Notes: generated by a model not told the origin, from the letters alone. A DNA stretch of 21,247 nucleotides from an uncultured Alphaproteobacteria bacterium (GCA_958448685.1 CAUDEV010000012.1:1-21247); one strand, 5' to 3'; positions 1 through 7,549 are shown, counted from the first letter of the stretch. Numbers and translations: made by a program.

Positions 1-72
1 ACCGCAGGGGCACCTACAGCGCTTTCGGAAGACATTATGAATCTATTCCAGTATCTCCAAAATAAAAAATAG
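1..72 (+). CDS. C-terminal tail of a truncated upstream ORF (ALSEDI repeat, copy 1)
   Basis: Frame 1 is open from the first base and stops at TAG 70-72, giving a 23-residue tail that ends TALSEDIMNLFQYLQNKK. Bases 1-43 are nearly identical to 8213-8255, where the same reading frame gives the same peptide core before a different end, so the coding reading is supported by conservation in frame. Bases from about 52 onward instead match the upstream cassette of the secreted gene at 19927-20713. The stop and last residues therefore lie in a different repeat from the peptide core. The motif LSEDIMNLFQYL loosely resembles the start of an F-box helix (LPxEIxxxIxxYL); this is only a resemblance. The start is outside the window. 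Confidence 0.5.
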   Translation, partial: TAGAPTALSEDIMNLFQYLQNKK

Positions 73-177
73 TATTGTTAACGGAAAATTTACTTTTTTT
101 TTAAAATGGAATTTAGGGAAGAAAAGTTTTAAAAACTCTCCCCTATAACGTAAATATAATTTTTTATGGAGGTAAAT
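52..177 (+). promoter_or_regulatory. Duplicated upstream control cassette, copy A
   Basis: This 126 bp stretch aligns with the reverse complement of 20714-20827, which precedes the other secreted-protein gene. Shared blocks in order are TATCTCCAAAATAAAA, AGTATTGTTAACGGAAAA, GAATTTAGGGAAGAAAA, a TATAA-type -10 (TATAAC at 144-149) and GGAGG at 168-172 exactly five bases before the ATG. Copy A carries about 12 extra bases between the GGGAAG block and the -10. No good -35 is visible, so an activator is possible. The TTAA-CGGAAAA-TTTAC stretch is one mismatch from the alphaproteobacterial CtrA pattern TTAA-N7-TTAAC, but copy B has an 8-base spacer, so CtrA binding is only a thought. Confidence 0.7.
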
Positions 178-1884
178 ATGAATAAATTTACAAAATTAAT
201 ATTAACAAGTGCTATTATTTCAACTTCTGGTTTTGCGACACAACAACTCGGAGGTATGATCTCTGGTGTCGGTCAAATCAACCAAGGGGCTAATCTTGAA
301 ATGGAAGCCGGCGTCAAGGCAAACATGGATAGACAGGCTGTCATTCACAACTATGGTACTATCCAAGGTCCTGCTGCCACTGCCGAGGATGGAACAGAGA
401 TCACAGCAGAAACAGTTGTTGGGGATGGAAACAAGGATACTATTTCAGACTTAGCTGATGGTTCCAAAGCTGTGATATCTGGTACTTCAGCTGAAAAAAT
501 CATTAATTATGATCACATCATGGAAGAAGATACGGCTTTTGCGGGACTTGAAGGGGTTGAAGTGACTGGACCAACGTATTTTAGACCAACTGGAAGAGGA
601 AAGATCCAAGGTGCGGTTGATACAACTGATGTCACTGTGACTTCTGCAATGGCTGACTTGATCCATGCAATCGATATTCATAATGAGGGAACGGATGTCA
701 TGCTTTTGACGTCAACTTATACTGAAGAAGAAAAAACTATGACATTGACGAATAGTGCTGAAAAACAAGTTATCGTCAAAGCAAACATTGCGAATGAAGT
801 TGCCACAGGTGGGGAAAGTAATTCTCACTCATTGGTTGTTCGAGGAGCTTTTAGATTTGAGGGTGATCAATCGAGATTTAATCAAACAGACACAACATTA
901 AAATTCAAGAAATCACATTCAGAAATCGGGACTTCGAAGTCTTTGTTCATGACGCCAATAGATGTCGAAGAAGAGTCAAAATTGGTTATTGACGCAGCGG
1001 GAGTTGAAATGCCGCATGATGTAACAATAACGAATTCGAAGTTTATTGTGAATCCAAATGCGAGTTTCACTCTAAAACCAGGAGCAAGATTGTTGTTCAA
1101 ATATACAGAAGGTGTATTAACAATAAGTTATCCTTCGGAAAAACCTACGCAAATGACGTGGAATGTCGGTGATTTCACAGGGGAGCTCTCTGCAGTATAT
1201 TACTATTCAGCATTTAATGAATCCATCAGTTGCCCATTCTGGAAAGAAGGGGGAGAATGGAAAACTGATGATAATAGCATTTCCATTACAGAGGAAAAAG
1301 ATACCTTAATATTCTCGAATGCGTCTAATGGAAAAACGTCGGAGGTTTTGTTATCCGACCTTAATAAGGAACGCACTAAGGATAATCCCGTTAAATGGAA
1401 TGGATACCACACTTTCTACGACGAAACGACGGGCACAAGTGACATCCAATATTACAACACACTATATTTCGATTATTATACTGACAACCTTTTCTCTTAT
1501 GACTGGAATGCTGAAAACGATAGTTGGACTAGACGCTTTCAGGTACTAGCATTCGAACCAAATGGTATTGATCCGACAACATTAATAACCAAAGAAAGCC
1601 GTTTAATCATAAATACGGGATCGGGTGAAGAACAACTTTATGCAATGTATATGAAAGGAGGATGCTGTACCATAGAGGACGTCAGGCATGTTGCTAGCCA
1701 GGAAAATGTGATTAATACTTATAGTGGGGGTGGACAACGATTGGAAGGGAACTGCACTACCGGTTTTTATGCTCAATATAGCGTATTTAATCAAGCTATA
1801 ATATCCGCATTAGAATCCGGTGAAAAATGGATGACTCTTGAAGAATATAACGCTAAGAATGGCACATCCTATACTTGGGCATGA
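178..1884 (+). CDS. Secreted protein of unknown function, beta-rich, 568 aa
   Basis: I do not recognise a family. The start is ATG 178, preceded by GGAGG with a five-base gap; the in-frame ATG at 166 overlaps that ribosome site and is unlikely. Residues 1-20 (MNKFTKLILTSAIISTSGFA) form a signal peptide with an AxA-like end (GFA|TQQ), so export through Sec is expected. The mature part is rich in T, S, N, G and short beta-type stretches (for example DVTITNSKFIVNPNASFTL), like an autotransporter passenger or beta-helix. However, there is no C-terminal barrel, no final aromatic residue and no LPxTG, so it is probably periplasmic or surface-associated. Two cysteine sites (GGCC, GNC) lie near the C-terminus. 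GC is higher than in neighbours: bases 541-600 are 30/60 GC against 17/60 for 2221-2280 in lepA. It ends at a strong terminator and shares its upstream cassette with the gene at 19927-20713. Confidence 0.75.
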   Translation: MNKFTKLILTSAIISTSGFATQQLGGMISGVGQINQGANLEMEAGVKANMDRQAVIHNYGTIQGPAATAEDGTEITAETVVGDGNKDTISDLADGSKAVISGTSAEKIINYDHIMEEDTAFAGLEGVEVTGPTYFRPTGRGKIQGAVDTTDVTVTSAMADLIHAIDIHNEGTDVMLLTSTYTEEEKTMTLTNSAEKQVIVKANIANEVATGGESNSHSLVVRGAFRFEGDQSRFNQTDTTLKFKKSHSEIGTSKSLFMTPIDVEEESKLVIDAAGVEMPHDVTITNSKFIVNPNASFTLKPGARLLFKYTEGVLTISYPSEKPTQMTWNVGDFTGELSAVYYYSAFNESISCPFWKEGGEWKTDDNSISITEEKDTLIFSNASNGKTSEVLLSDLNKERTKDNPVKWNGYHTFYDETTGTSDIQYYNTLYFDYYTDNLFSYDWNAENDSWTRRFQVLAFEPNGIDPTTLITKESRLIINTGSGEEQLYAMYMKGGCCTIEDVRHVASQENVINTYSGGGQRLEGNCTTGFYAQYSVFNQAIISALESGEKWMTLEEYNAKNGTSYTWA

Positions 1885-1891
1885 TATTACA

Positions 1892-1923
1892 CAGGTCTTC
1901 TTCGGAAGATCTGTTTCTTTCTG
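1892..1923 (+). terminator. Rho-independent terminator with UUCG loop
   Basis: CAGGTCTTC (1892-1900), loop TTCG, GAAGATCTG (1905-1913): nine pairs including one G-U wobble, followed by the T-rich run TTTCTTTCTG. It lies seven bases after the stop of the secreted protein and separates it from lepA. Confidence 0.85.
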
Positions 1924-1967
1924 TGAAGTAATCGCAAAAAGTTACCAATCCCGGAATTTATATCTTA

Positions 1968-1996
1968 TTGAGAAAATTCAGTTATTTTGTTATGAT
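1968..1996 (+). promoter_or_regulatory. Putative sigma-70 promoter for lepA
   Basis: TTGAGA (1968-1973), a 17-base spacer, then TATGAT (1991-1996), 30 bases before the lepA ATG. It is a good match to the vegetative consensus at the ideal spacing, in the gap after the terminator at 1892-1923. Confidence 0.6.
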
Positions 1997-2025
1997 AAAG
2001 ATGCATAAATAATTCCAAACCAAAA

Positions 2026-3816
2026 ATGAATAACATTCGTAATTTTTCAATAGTAGCTCATATAGATCACGGAAAATCCACATTAGCTGATCGAATTATA
2101 GAACTTTGCGGAGGTCTTGAAAAGCGAGAAATGAAAGAGCAAGTCCTTGATTCAATGGACATTGAGAGAGAACGAGGAATTACGATAAAAGCGCAAACTG
2201 TACGTTTGAAATACAAAGCAAAAAATGGAAATGACTATGTATTAAATTTAATAGATACCCCAGGTCATGTTGATTTTGCATATGAGGTCAGTCGGTCACT
2301 CACAGCATGTGAAGGCTCTATATTAGTTGTTGATGCTTCTCAAGGCGTTGAAGCACAAACTTTAGCTAATGTTTATCACGCAATAGAGGTTAACCATGAA
2401 ATTATTGTCGTTTTAAATAAAGTCGATCTTCCTGCCGCTGATATTGATTCCGTGAAAAAACAAATCGAAGAGGTTATAGGGCTTGATGCGAGCGAAGCAA
2501 TTTCTATTTCGGCAAAAAATGGAATGGGAATAGATCAAGTACTAGAAGCAATAGTTAATAAGCTCCCGTCTCCAAAATCTTCAAATTCCGATAAACTTTG
2601 TGCATTGCTTGTTGATAGTTGGTATGATCAATATTTAGGGGTAGTTATTCTAGTTCGAGTTTTTGATGGTGAGATAAGACCTGGTATGAAAATAAAAATG
2701 ATAGCAACAAAGGCTGAATATACAGTTGATGCTGTTGGTTATTTCCTTCCAAAGAAAACTCTGACAGAAAAATTGACTGCAGGAGAAGTAGGATTTATAA
2801 CAGCAAGTATAAAAGACATTTCAGATTGCCAAGTTGGGGATACTATAACAGATGAAAAAAATCCATGTGAGATCGCCTTAAAAGGCTTCAAACCTTCTGT
2901 TCCTGTTGTGTTTTGTGGAATTTTCCCAGTTGACGCTTCCGAATTTGAAAAATTAAAAGAAAGTTTACAAAAGCTTCATTTAAACGACTCCAGTTTCAGT
3001 TATGAAATGGAAACTTCGGCAGCTCTTGGCTTTGGATTTAGATGTGGTTTTCTAGGACTTCTTCATTTGGAAATAATAGAAGAGCGTCTGGAACGTGAAT
3101 TTAATCTTGATATTATTATGACATCACCTAGTGTTATATATCATATTTTTATGACTAATGGCGATGTTATAAATCTTCATAATCCAGCAGAAATGCCTGA
3201 AGTCGTTAAAATAGAACGAATAGAAGAGCCTTGGATAAAAGCGACAATCATCGTTCCAGAACTTTATCTCGGGGCTGTATTAGCGCTCTGTGAAGATAAA
3301 AGGGGTGAGCAAATAGATATGCAATTTGCTGGTGACAGGGCTATTGTGCAGTATAATCTTCCTCTCAATGAAATTGTATTCGATTTTTATGACCGTTTGA
3401 AATCATCAACCAAGGGATATGCTTCTTTTGACTATCAAACAACAGGTTATAGAGAAGGGGATTTGGTTAAGGTTTCGATATTGGTTAATGGAGAGCCCGT
3501 TGATGCTCTTTCAATGATTGTACACAAAACAAAAGCGGAAAAACGAGGCCGTGCACTTTGTTCAAAACTAAAAGATTTGATTCCAAAGCAACTTTTTAAA
3601 ATAGCAATACAAGCCGCAATTGGAGGGAAAATTATTGCTAGAGAAACCGTGTCAGCATTCAGAAAAGATGTTTTAGCAAAATGTTATGGTGGAGATATCA
3701 CAAGGAAACGAAAATTGCTTGAAAAACAAAAAGAGGGAAAAAAGCGTTTGCGTAAATTTGGGGATGTTGAAATCCCACAAAAAGCATTTATTGAAGCTTT
3801 GAAAATTTCAGAATAA
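2026..3816 (+). CDS. lepA: Elongation factor 4 (LepA), ribosome-associated GTPase
   Basis: LepA/EF4 is a translational GTPase that binds the ribosome and affects elongation and initiation under stress. All G-domain motifs are present: P-loop AHIDHGKST at residues 11-19, switch II DTPGHVDF at 77-84 and NKVD at 131-134. Domain II follows, then EF-G-like domains III and V, and the LepA-specific C-terminal domain with its basic end (DITRKRKLLEKQKEGKKR). The 596-residue length is normal for the family. ATG 2026 begins directly with the conserved N-terminal MNNIRNFSIVAHIDHG; no clear Shine-Dalgarno precedes it. A GNAT gene follows after 2 bases, so they are probably cotranscribed from the promoter at 1968-1996. 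Confidence 0.97.
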   Translation: MNNIRNFSIVAHIDHGKSTLADRIIELCGGLEKREMKEQVLDSMDIERERGITIKAQTVRLKYKAKNGNDYVLNLIDTPGHVDFAYEVSRSLTACEGSILVVDASQGVEAQTLANVYHAIEVNHEIIVVLNKVDLPAADIDSVKKQIEEVIGLDASEAISISAKNGMGIDQVLEAIVNKLPSPKSSNSDKLCALLVDSWYDQYLGVVILVRVFDGEIRPGMKIKMIATKAEYTVDAVGYFLPKKTLTEKLTAGEVGFITASIKDISDCQVGDTITDEKNPCEIALKGFKPSVPVVFCGIFPVDASEFEKLKESLQKLHLNDSSFSYEMETSAALGFGFRCGFLGLLHLEIIEERLEREFNLDIIMTSPSVIYHIFMTNGDVINLHNPAEMPEVVKIERIEEPWIKATIIVPELYLGAVLALCEDKRGEQIDMQFAGDRAIVQYNLPLNEIVFDFYDRLKSSTKGYASFDYQTTGYREGDLVKVSILVNGEPVDALSMIVHKTKAEKRGRALCSKLKDLIPKQLFKIAIQAAIGGKIIARETVSAFRKDVLAKCYGGDITRKRKLLEKQKEGKKRLRKFGDVEIPQKAFIEALKISE

Positions 3817-3818
3817 CT

Positions 3819-4262
3819 ATGCATATCAGAACACCAAATATAAATGAAATTGAAAATATTTGTGATTTACTATGTCAATTAGGGTATAAACAATCTTTGA
3901 AAAGTTTCAAAGATACATTGAATTTGTACATTCAATCCCCAAATTATGGGATATTAATTGCAGTGGAAAATGAGATTATAAAAGGTTTAATCGCATATTC
4001 CTCATCAACAATGTTTGTTAGAGGAAAAACTAGATTTTGGATAGAAGCGTTGGTAGTTGATTCTGCCTATAGGAAACAAGGAATTGGTAAAGCTTTATTG
4101 AAACAAATGGAAAATATAGCTTCAGGAGCGGCACCTTCGATTATTGATTTGGTCTCCGGAATATCACGAGCAGATACAGGAACATACGATTTTTATAGAA
4201 AAATGGGATATGAACTTTCAGGAAATAGTAGAAAAACTTATTTCAGAAAAGAAATAAGTTAG
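3819..4262 (+). CDS. GNAT-family N-acetyltransferase
   Basis: A 147-residue protein with the GNAT fold signature. Acetyl-CoA-binding motif A is seen as EALVVDSAYRKQGIGKALL (about residues 72-90), including the R/Q-x-x-G-x-G/A pyrophosphate loop, and the C-terminal motif-B-like segment DFYRKMGYE matches the usual FYxxxGF/Y ending. Such enzymes transfer acetyl from acetyl-CoA to an amine on a small molecule or protein. The substrate cannot be told from sequence, and nothing marks it as RimI. It starts 2 bases after the lepA stop, which indicates cotranscription and probably translational coupling. The length is normal for a single-domain GNAT. Confidence 0.85.
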   Translation: MHIRTPNINEIENICDLLCQLGYKQSLKSFKDTLNLYIQSPNYGILIAVENEIIKGLIAYSSSTMFVRGKTRFWIEALVVDSAYRKQGIGKALLKQMENIASGAAPSIIDLVSGISRADTGTYDFYRKMGYELSGNSRKTYFRKEIS

Positions 4263-4310
4263 TAAATTAATAAAATTTATAAATCATTTTCTATGCTTAT
4301 TAAAACTAAC

Positions 4311-4358
4311 AACTTATTATAATAAATTTAAGAATCTCTAAAATTTTATAAGTTTTTT
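4311..4358 (+). terminator. Possible AT-rich terminator after the lepA operon
   Basis: AACTTAT (4311-4317) pairs with ATAAGTT (4347-4353), with a second inner AAATTT/AAATTT pairing, and TTTTTT follows. The stem has almost no GC and the loop is large, so efficiency is doubtful. Confidence 0.35.
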
Positions 4359-4392
4359 AAATTAATATTTCTCCAAAAAAGAAATAGAAGTA

Positions 4393-4421
4393 CTGACAAC
4401 TGTATATGTAAATGATAATAT
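4393..4421 (+). promoter_or_regulatory. Putative promoter for the split secreted gene
   Basis: CTGACA (4393-4398), a 17-base spacer and TAATAT (4416-4421), 33 bases before ATG 4455. It matches the vegetative consensus well in both boxes. Confidence 0.5.
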
Positions 4422-4454
4422 ATACTTGTTATTTATTTTTTTATTGTTAGGATT

Positions 4455-5112
4455 ATGAAAATCTTAAAATTATTACCAGCTATGCTTTTGTTAAATTGTG
4501 TAGTCCCATCACCTGAAGCTACGGCAGCAAGTAATGTTGCTCTATATTTGATAGACGAAGTAGATTCCTTAAAGCTAACCTTTGATGAATTCAAAGAGCA
4601 GATATCCCATGGAATAAATGAACCATTGTCTGATAGTGAATTAACAGATTTCAAAACAAATTACTTTAATAGAGAAAATATAGTCCCTTTAGAGACTTCG
4701 AACGGCATACTATTGGAAGAATATCTTCAGAGAGAAGATGATAGTCGAGACAACATTATTTCTCTTCTAGAGATAACGAAGAATTGGCGTGTTCCGAGTT
4801 TCTATATTCAGGCTCGTACGAATTTTTTTGCTGACTCTATCGCAAAAACTATCTTAAAATATGAAGTAAATCTAGATGCTGGCCAGCAAAATAATGTTAG
4901 TAGGTGCTGCACCTTGGGATGAAACCGCACTCAGACAGGTATTTCAACATAATACTAACTATAACATTGATGAAGTGTTTTTTCTAATAGATTCTGCAGC
5001 TAGAATATGTCATGAATTCATTAAATTCAATAAATTAGATCCTCTGTCGAATATTGATATCTGGAGAGGCTCTATTACTCAAAGCGTGATAAAATTACTT
5101 ATCAAGAAATAA
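4455..5112 (+). pseudogene. Secreted or lipoprotein-like gene split by a frameshift
   Basis: No family recognised. The first frame (4455-4922, 155 aa) starts MKILKLLPAMLLLNCVVPSPEATA. This is a signal sequence with LLNC, a weak lipobox because N is unusual before the cysteine, and a possible alternative cleavage after ATA. Its last ten or so residues look unnatural. From about 4890 the +1 frame continues smoothly as MLVGAAPWDETALRQVFQHN to the stop at 5112. Joining the frames gives one protein of about 218 residues, acidic and helical, with no second start or ribosome site needed. The shift lies near the A-rich stretch CAAAATAATG at 4888-4898. It could be a real mutation, a sequencing indel in an A run, or slippage; two overlapping genes seems less likely. 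Confidence 0.55.
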
Positions 5113-5140
5113 AACGTTTATTAATAATGGGTATGGGGAG

Positions 5141-5171
5141 CACGTGGTATAATTATCAAATATACCACGTG
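5141..5171. repeat. CACGTG-stem hairpin 1
   Basis: CACGTGGTATA (5141-5151), a nine-base loop and TATACCACGTG (5161-5171): a perfect 11-bp inverted repeat. It lies between the convergent secreted gene and comEC remnant, so it could stop transcription from both sides, but neither side has a T-run. Its stem resembles those of the hairpins at 7778-7825 and 21124-21173. Confidence 0.75.
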
Positions 5172-5181
5172 TCACACACTT

Positions 5182-5581
5182 CTAATTTAATGTTTTGAAA
5201 TAAGCAGGACAATAAGGATGTTTTCTTTGAGCAATTTCTTTTATATAACCTTTTTTTAACCAAATAAACAATCCGTTTTCATATTTGTCAAAATCTTTTT
5301 CAAAAGTTTTTTTAATTAATTTGCCATAAAATCCTAAATTTCTCTGAATTGATAAGCTATTGCGTCTTCCTTTTTGTATTGAAGTTGTATAGAAATTGCC
5401 ATTTTCAGCAAAGCAAATTACTTCTGAGTTGGGAAAGATTATAACATCAGGTTTTTCCTCAAATTTCCAAAGAAGCACTCCGGAAATTAAGAGCGCCTGA
5501 TGATATAAAATATCAAGAAAAATATCATAAGTTGGCAAAAGAACGCAACTCAAAGACAAATATAGCGGGATTGAGCCATCA
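5182..5581 (-). pseudogene. comEC: C-terminal remnant of ComEC (DNA uptake channel)
   Basis: The frame is open from about 5581 (just after a TGA) to the stop at 5182; the first possible start is TTG at 5559. It begins with a hydrophobic segment (YLSLSCVLLPTYDIFLDILY, then ALLISGVLLW) and continues with PDVIIFPNSEVICFAENGNF and SIQKGRRNSLSIQRNLGF. This matches my recollection of the end of alphaproteobacterial ComEC proteins: a last membrane helix, then a PDVLVS-DG-like extracytoplasmic stretch and a tryptophan/lysine-rich close. Full ComEC proteins are about 650-750 residues, so roughly 80% is missing. ComEC forms the inner-membrane channel for single-stranded DNA during transformation. It starts about 20 bases after the atpF stop on the same strand, with no ribosome site, so it is probably dead sequence read through from the atp operon. 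Confidence 0.5.
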
Positions 5582-5599
5582 AAGATCGTTCTTCATAAA

Positions 5600-6112
5600 T
5601 CAATTATGTTTAATATATTTTTCAACAAGGTTTTCTAGATTTTCTATAGAATTTTCAATTAAATCATTTTGGAGTTCTCTTGAACTTTTCCCTTCCTTCA
5701 GTTTTTCTTCTAAATCTTTTAATATCAAAGAGACTAATTTATTCTTCAATTCAATCAAGTATCCTTGTTCTATTTTTTTTAAAGAAGCATCATACTCCGA
5801 TTGTTTTTCTTTTAGAATTTTCTCAATATTCTTATTGGAATTTTCTGTTATTTCTTTTGCTTTTTGTTCCGCATTTGAAATGGCTTTTATAATATTATCA
5901 TTTGCAACTTGTAACTCTTGTTTCAGTTGGTTTATTTGATCATTTGCCTCTATCTTTTTTGATTCTAAATCACTCAAAGTAGATTTAATATTTTCTATAT
6001 CTTTATTTAATTGATTATCAAGTTTTCTATATCCGAACTTAAATAAAAACACCAGCATAACAACAAAACTAATAACCAAATATGTATGGATATTTTGAAA
6101 TATACTAAACAT
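5600..6112 (-). CDS. atpF: ATP synthase F0 subunit b
   Basis: A 170-residue protein with one N-terminal membrane helix (about residues 8-26, TYLVISFVVMLVFLFKFGY) and a long, charged coiled-coil tail rich in K, E, N and Q. That is the layout of the F0 stator b subunit, which links the membrane a subunit to F1 through delta. Sequence conservation in b is low, so the call rests on topology, length and position as the last gene of the a-c-b'-b cluster. Its start overlaps the end of the b' gene by 8 bases, indicating translational coupling. A comEC remnant follows directly. The F1 genes (atpHAGDC) are not in this window, as expected in alphaproteobacteria with split F0 and F1 operons. Confidence 0.85.
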   Translation of the reverse strand: MFSIFQNIHTYLVISFVVMLVFLFKFGYRKLDNQLNKDIENIKSTLSDLESKKIEANDQINQLKQELQVANDNIIKAISNAEQKAKEITENSNKNIEKILKEKQSEYDASLKKIEQGYLIELKNKLVSLILKDLEEKLKEGKSSRELQNDLIENSIENLENLVEKYIKHN

Positions 6113-6554
6113 TTTTATTCCTCAAGAATAATTTTTTCAAAAGCATTTCGGCTGAATTGTTTATTTGATCTTTCAAAGAGGTTTCCACAGAATTGATTTC
6201 AGATTTAAATTTCAAACGTTCTGCATGAAGTAATTCCGTGTTTTCATCTTTTATAAATCTCAATTGCTCTTCAAGAATTTTTTCTGATTTAATAATAGAA
6301 TCTTTCACAATTTTGGAAGTCTGTTTCAATTCCTGATTTTTTATTGAATTTATTTCATTTTCTAATGCAAGAATTTCAGCTTTAAGCTTTGATACGGATT
6401 CTTTTCCATCCTCTATTACCGAATCTCTTTTATTTAATGAATTATTCATTCTAGGAACAAATATCTTCTTAAATAAAGTTATAAGAATAACAAAGCAAAT
6501 GAAAAGCCAAAAAAGCTGAGATGTATAATAACTTGTATCTAATTGTGGAAGCAT
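6105..6554 (-). CDS. atpF2: ATP synthase F0 subunit b'
   Basis: A 149-residue stator subunit. The N-terminal MLPQLDTSYYTSQLFWLFICF is the typical b' signature (PQLD...SQ-FWL...F) before a single membrane helix, followed by PRMNN and a long coiled coil. In bacteria with a b/b' heterodimer (alphaproteobacteria, cyanobacteria) the b' gene lies just upstream of b, as here. It starts 7 bases after the atpE stop and overlaps atpF by 8 bases. No good ribosome site precedes ATG 6554, so coupling to atpE is likely. The presence of a separate b' gene is one of the best taxonomic pointers in the window. Symbols in use for this gene vary (atpF2, atpG, atpX). Confidence 0.9.
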   Translation of the reverse strand: MLPQLDTSYYTSQLFWLFICFVILITLFKKIFVPRMNNSLNKRDSVIEDGKESVSKLKAEILALENEINSIKNQELKQTSKIVKDSIIKSEKILEEQLRFIKDENTELLHAERLKFKSEINSVETSLKDQINNSAEMLLKKLFLRNKNV

Positions 6555-6561
6555 TGTTTTT

Positions 6562-6789
6562 TTATGCGGTGAATAATATTATCATAGCAACAACGAATGC
6601 TAATAATGCAATTGACTCAATAAGAGCGAAACATAACATTCCAGTTGACATTAAATCGTTTTTTGCAGAAGGGTTTCTTGCTATTGAGTTTATCAGCGAT
6701 GAGAAAAGATTTCCTAATCCCAAGCCCACACCAAACAAGGCAATAACTGAAATTCCTGCTCCGATTAATTTTGCTGCACTTGCGTCCAT
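6562..6789 (-). CDS. atpE: ATP synthase F0 subunit c (proteolipid)
   Basis: Start chosen at ATG 6789 (MDASAAKLIGAG) with AAGGAG about 7 bases upstream; an earlier in-frame start would run into atpB and add an unrelated basic stretch. The 75-residue product is a two-helix hairpin. Helix 1 is glycine-rich (GVGLGLGN), the polar loop has R38-N39-P40 and helix 2 carries the proton-binding carboxylate E58 in FALIES. A ring of c subunits rotates in the membrane as protons pass at the a-c interface. The GxGxG packing motif and the RNP loop are typical of alphaproteobacterial c subunits. The ion-coordination residues around E58 do not obviously indicate sodium use. It follows atpB by 4 bases. Confidence 0.96.
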   Translation of the reverse strand: MDASAAKLIGAGISVIALFGVGLGLGNLFSSLINSIARNPSAKNDLMSTGMLCFALIESIALLAFVVAMIILFTA

Positions 6790-6793
6790 TTTT

Positions 6794-7549
6794 TTACTCC
6801 TTACTTTTATGTTGAATCTCAAGAGATTCAGATAAATACATGCATGATAACACTACGAAAACATAAGCCTGAAGCATGCATACAACAAGCTTGAAAACGT
6901 TTAATAATATATTAATAACAACAGGTAATATGGCAAAATAAGAAACTATAGTAATACTAGCTATAGAAACTGCAAAACCTGCTATTACCTCAATCATAAT
7001 ATGTCCAGAAACCATATTGGCAAATAAACGAATGCCAAGGCTTATTGGTCGAAAAACAAAGGACATTAATTCAATTATTATGAAAAATGGAATCAAATAT
7101 CCTGGAATTCCATCAGGGCAAAAATGTTTAAAATATAAAAAACCTTGTCTATATATTCCGATAATGATAGATGCTATAAAAATTCCTGACGCCATACCGA
7201 TGGTTATTACTAATTGACTTGTGAAAGAAAATGCAAAAGGGAAAAGTCCAACGATATTACCTATCATGATAAACAAAAATAAAGCCATCATATATGGAAA
7301 AAGTTCGATTGCGCTTTTTCCGGAATTTGACTTCACAACATCACCTACAAAGAAAAATAATTTTTCCAAAAGGAGTTGTAATTTTGTTGGAATTAATCCT
7401 CGATTCGAAGTTCCTAACCAAAAAATCAAAGAAATTAGCAAAACTACCAGCAACATAAATATTGAAGAATTAGTTATTGAAATATCTAATCCTAGAATAT
7501 TGATAGGTAGAAGTGTTTTAACTTCAAATGACGACATTGGATTAATCAA
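6794..7549 (-). CDS. atpB: ATP synthase F0 subunit a
   Basis: A 251-residue multi-pass protein that forms the proton half-channels facing the c-ring. The family's core motif SLGIRLFANMVSGH is present, with the essential arginine at R174; E160 in the preceding helix fits the conserved channel acid. The start is uncertain. TTG 7549 has AGGAG (7560-7564) at a 10-base gap, while ATG 7537 is 22 bases from that site, so I prefer TTG; choosing ATG would remove four residues (MINP). It heads the F0 operon atpB-atpE-atpF'-atpF. No atpI homologue is seen upstream. Residues 1-30 are the usual periplasmic N-terminus. Confidence 0.95.
   Translation of the reverse strand: MINPMSSFEVKTLLPINILGLDISITNSSIFMLLVVLLISLIFWLGTSNRGLIPTKLQLLLEKLFFFVGDVVKSNSGKSAIELFPYMMALFLFIMIGNIVGLFPFAFSFTSQLVITIGMASGIFIASIIIGIYRQGFLYFKHFCPDGIPGYLIPFFIIIELMSFVFRPISLGIRLFANMVSGHIMIEVIAGFAVSIASITIVSYFAILPVVINILLNVFKLVVCMLQAYVFVVLSCMYLSESLEIQHKSKE

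Noticed and set aside
52..177. CtrA binding site in the control cassette
   Set aside because: Copy A is one mismatch from TTAA-N7-TTAAC, but copy B has an 8-base spacer. AT-rich DNA gives such matches often, so it is not listed as a site.
5532..5939. 135-residue plus-strand open frame rich in F and S
   Set aside because: It is antisense to atpF and the comEC remnant; the F/S-rich composition is the usual antisense of a K/E-rich coiled coil.
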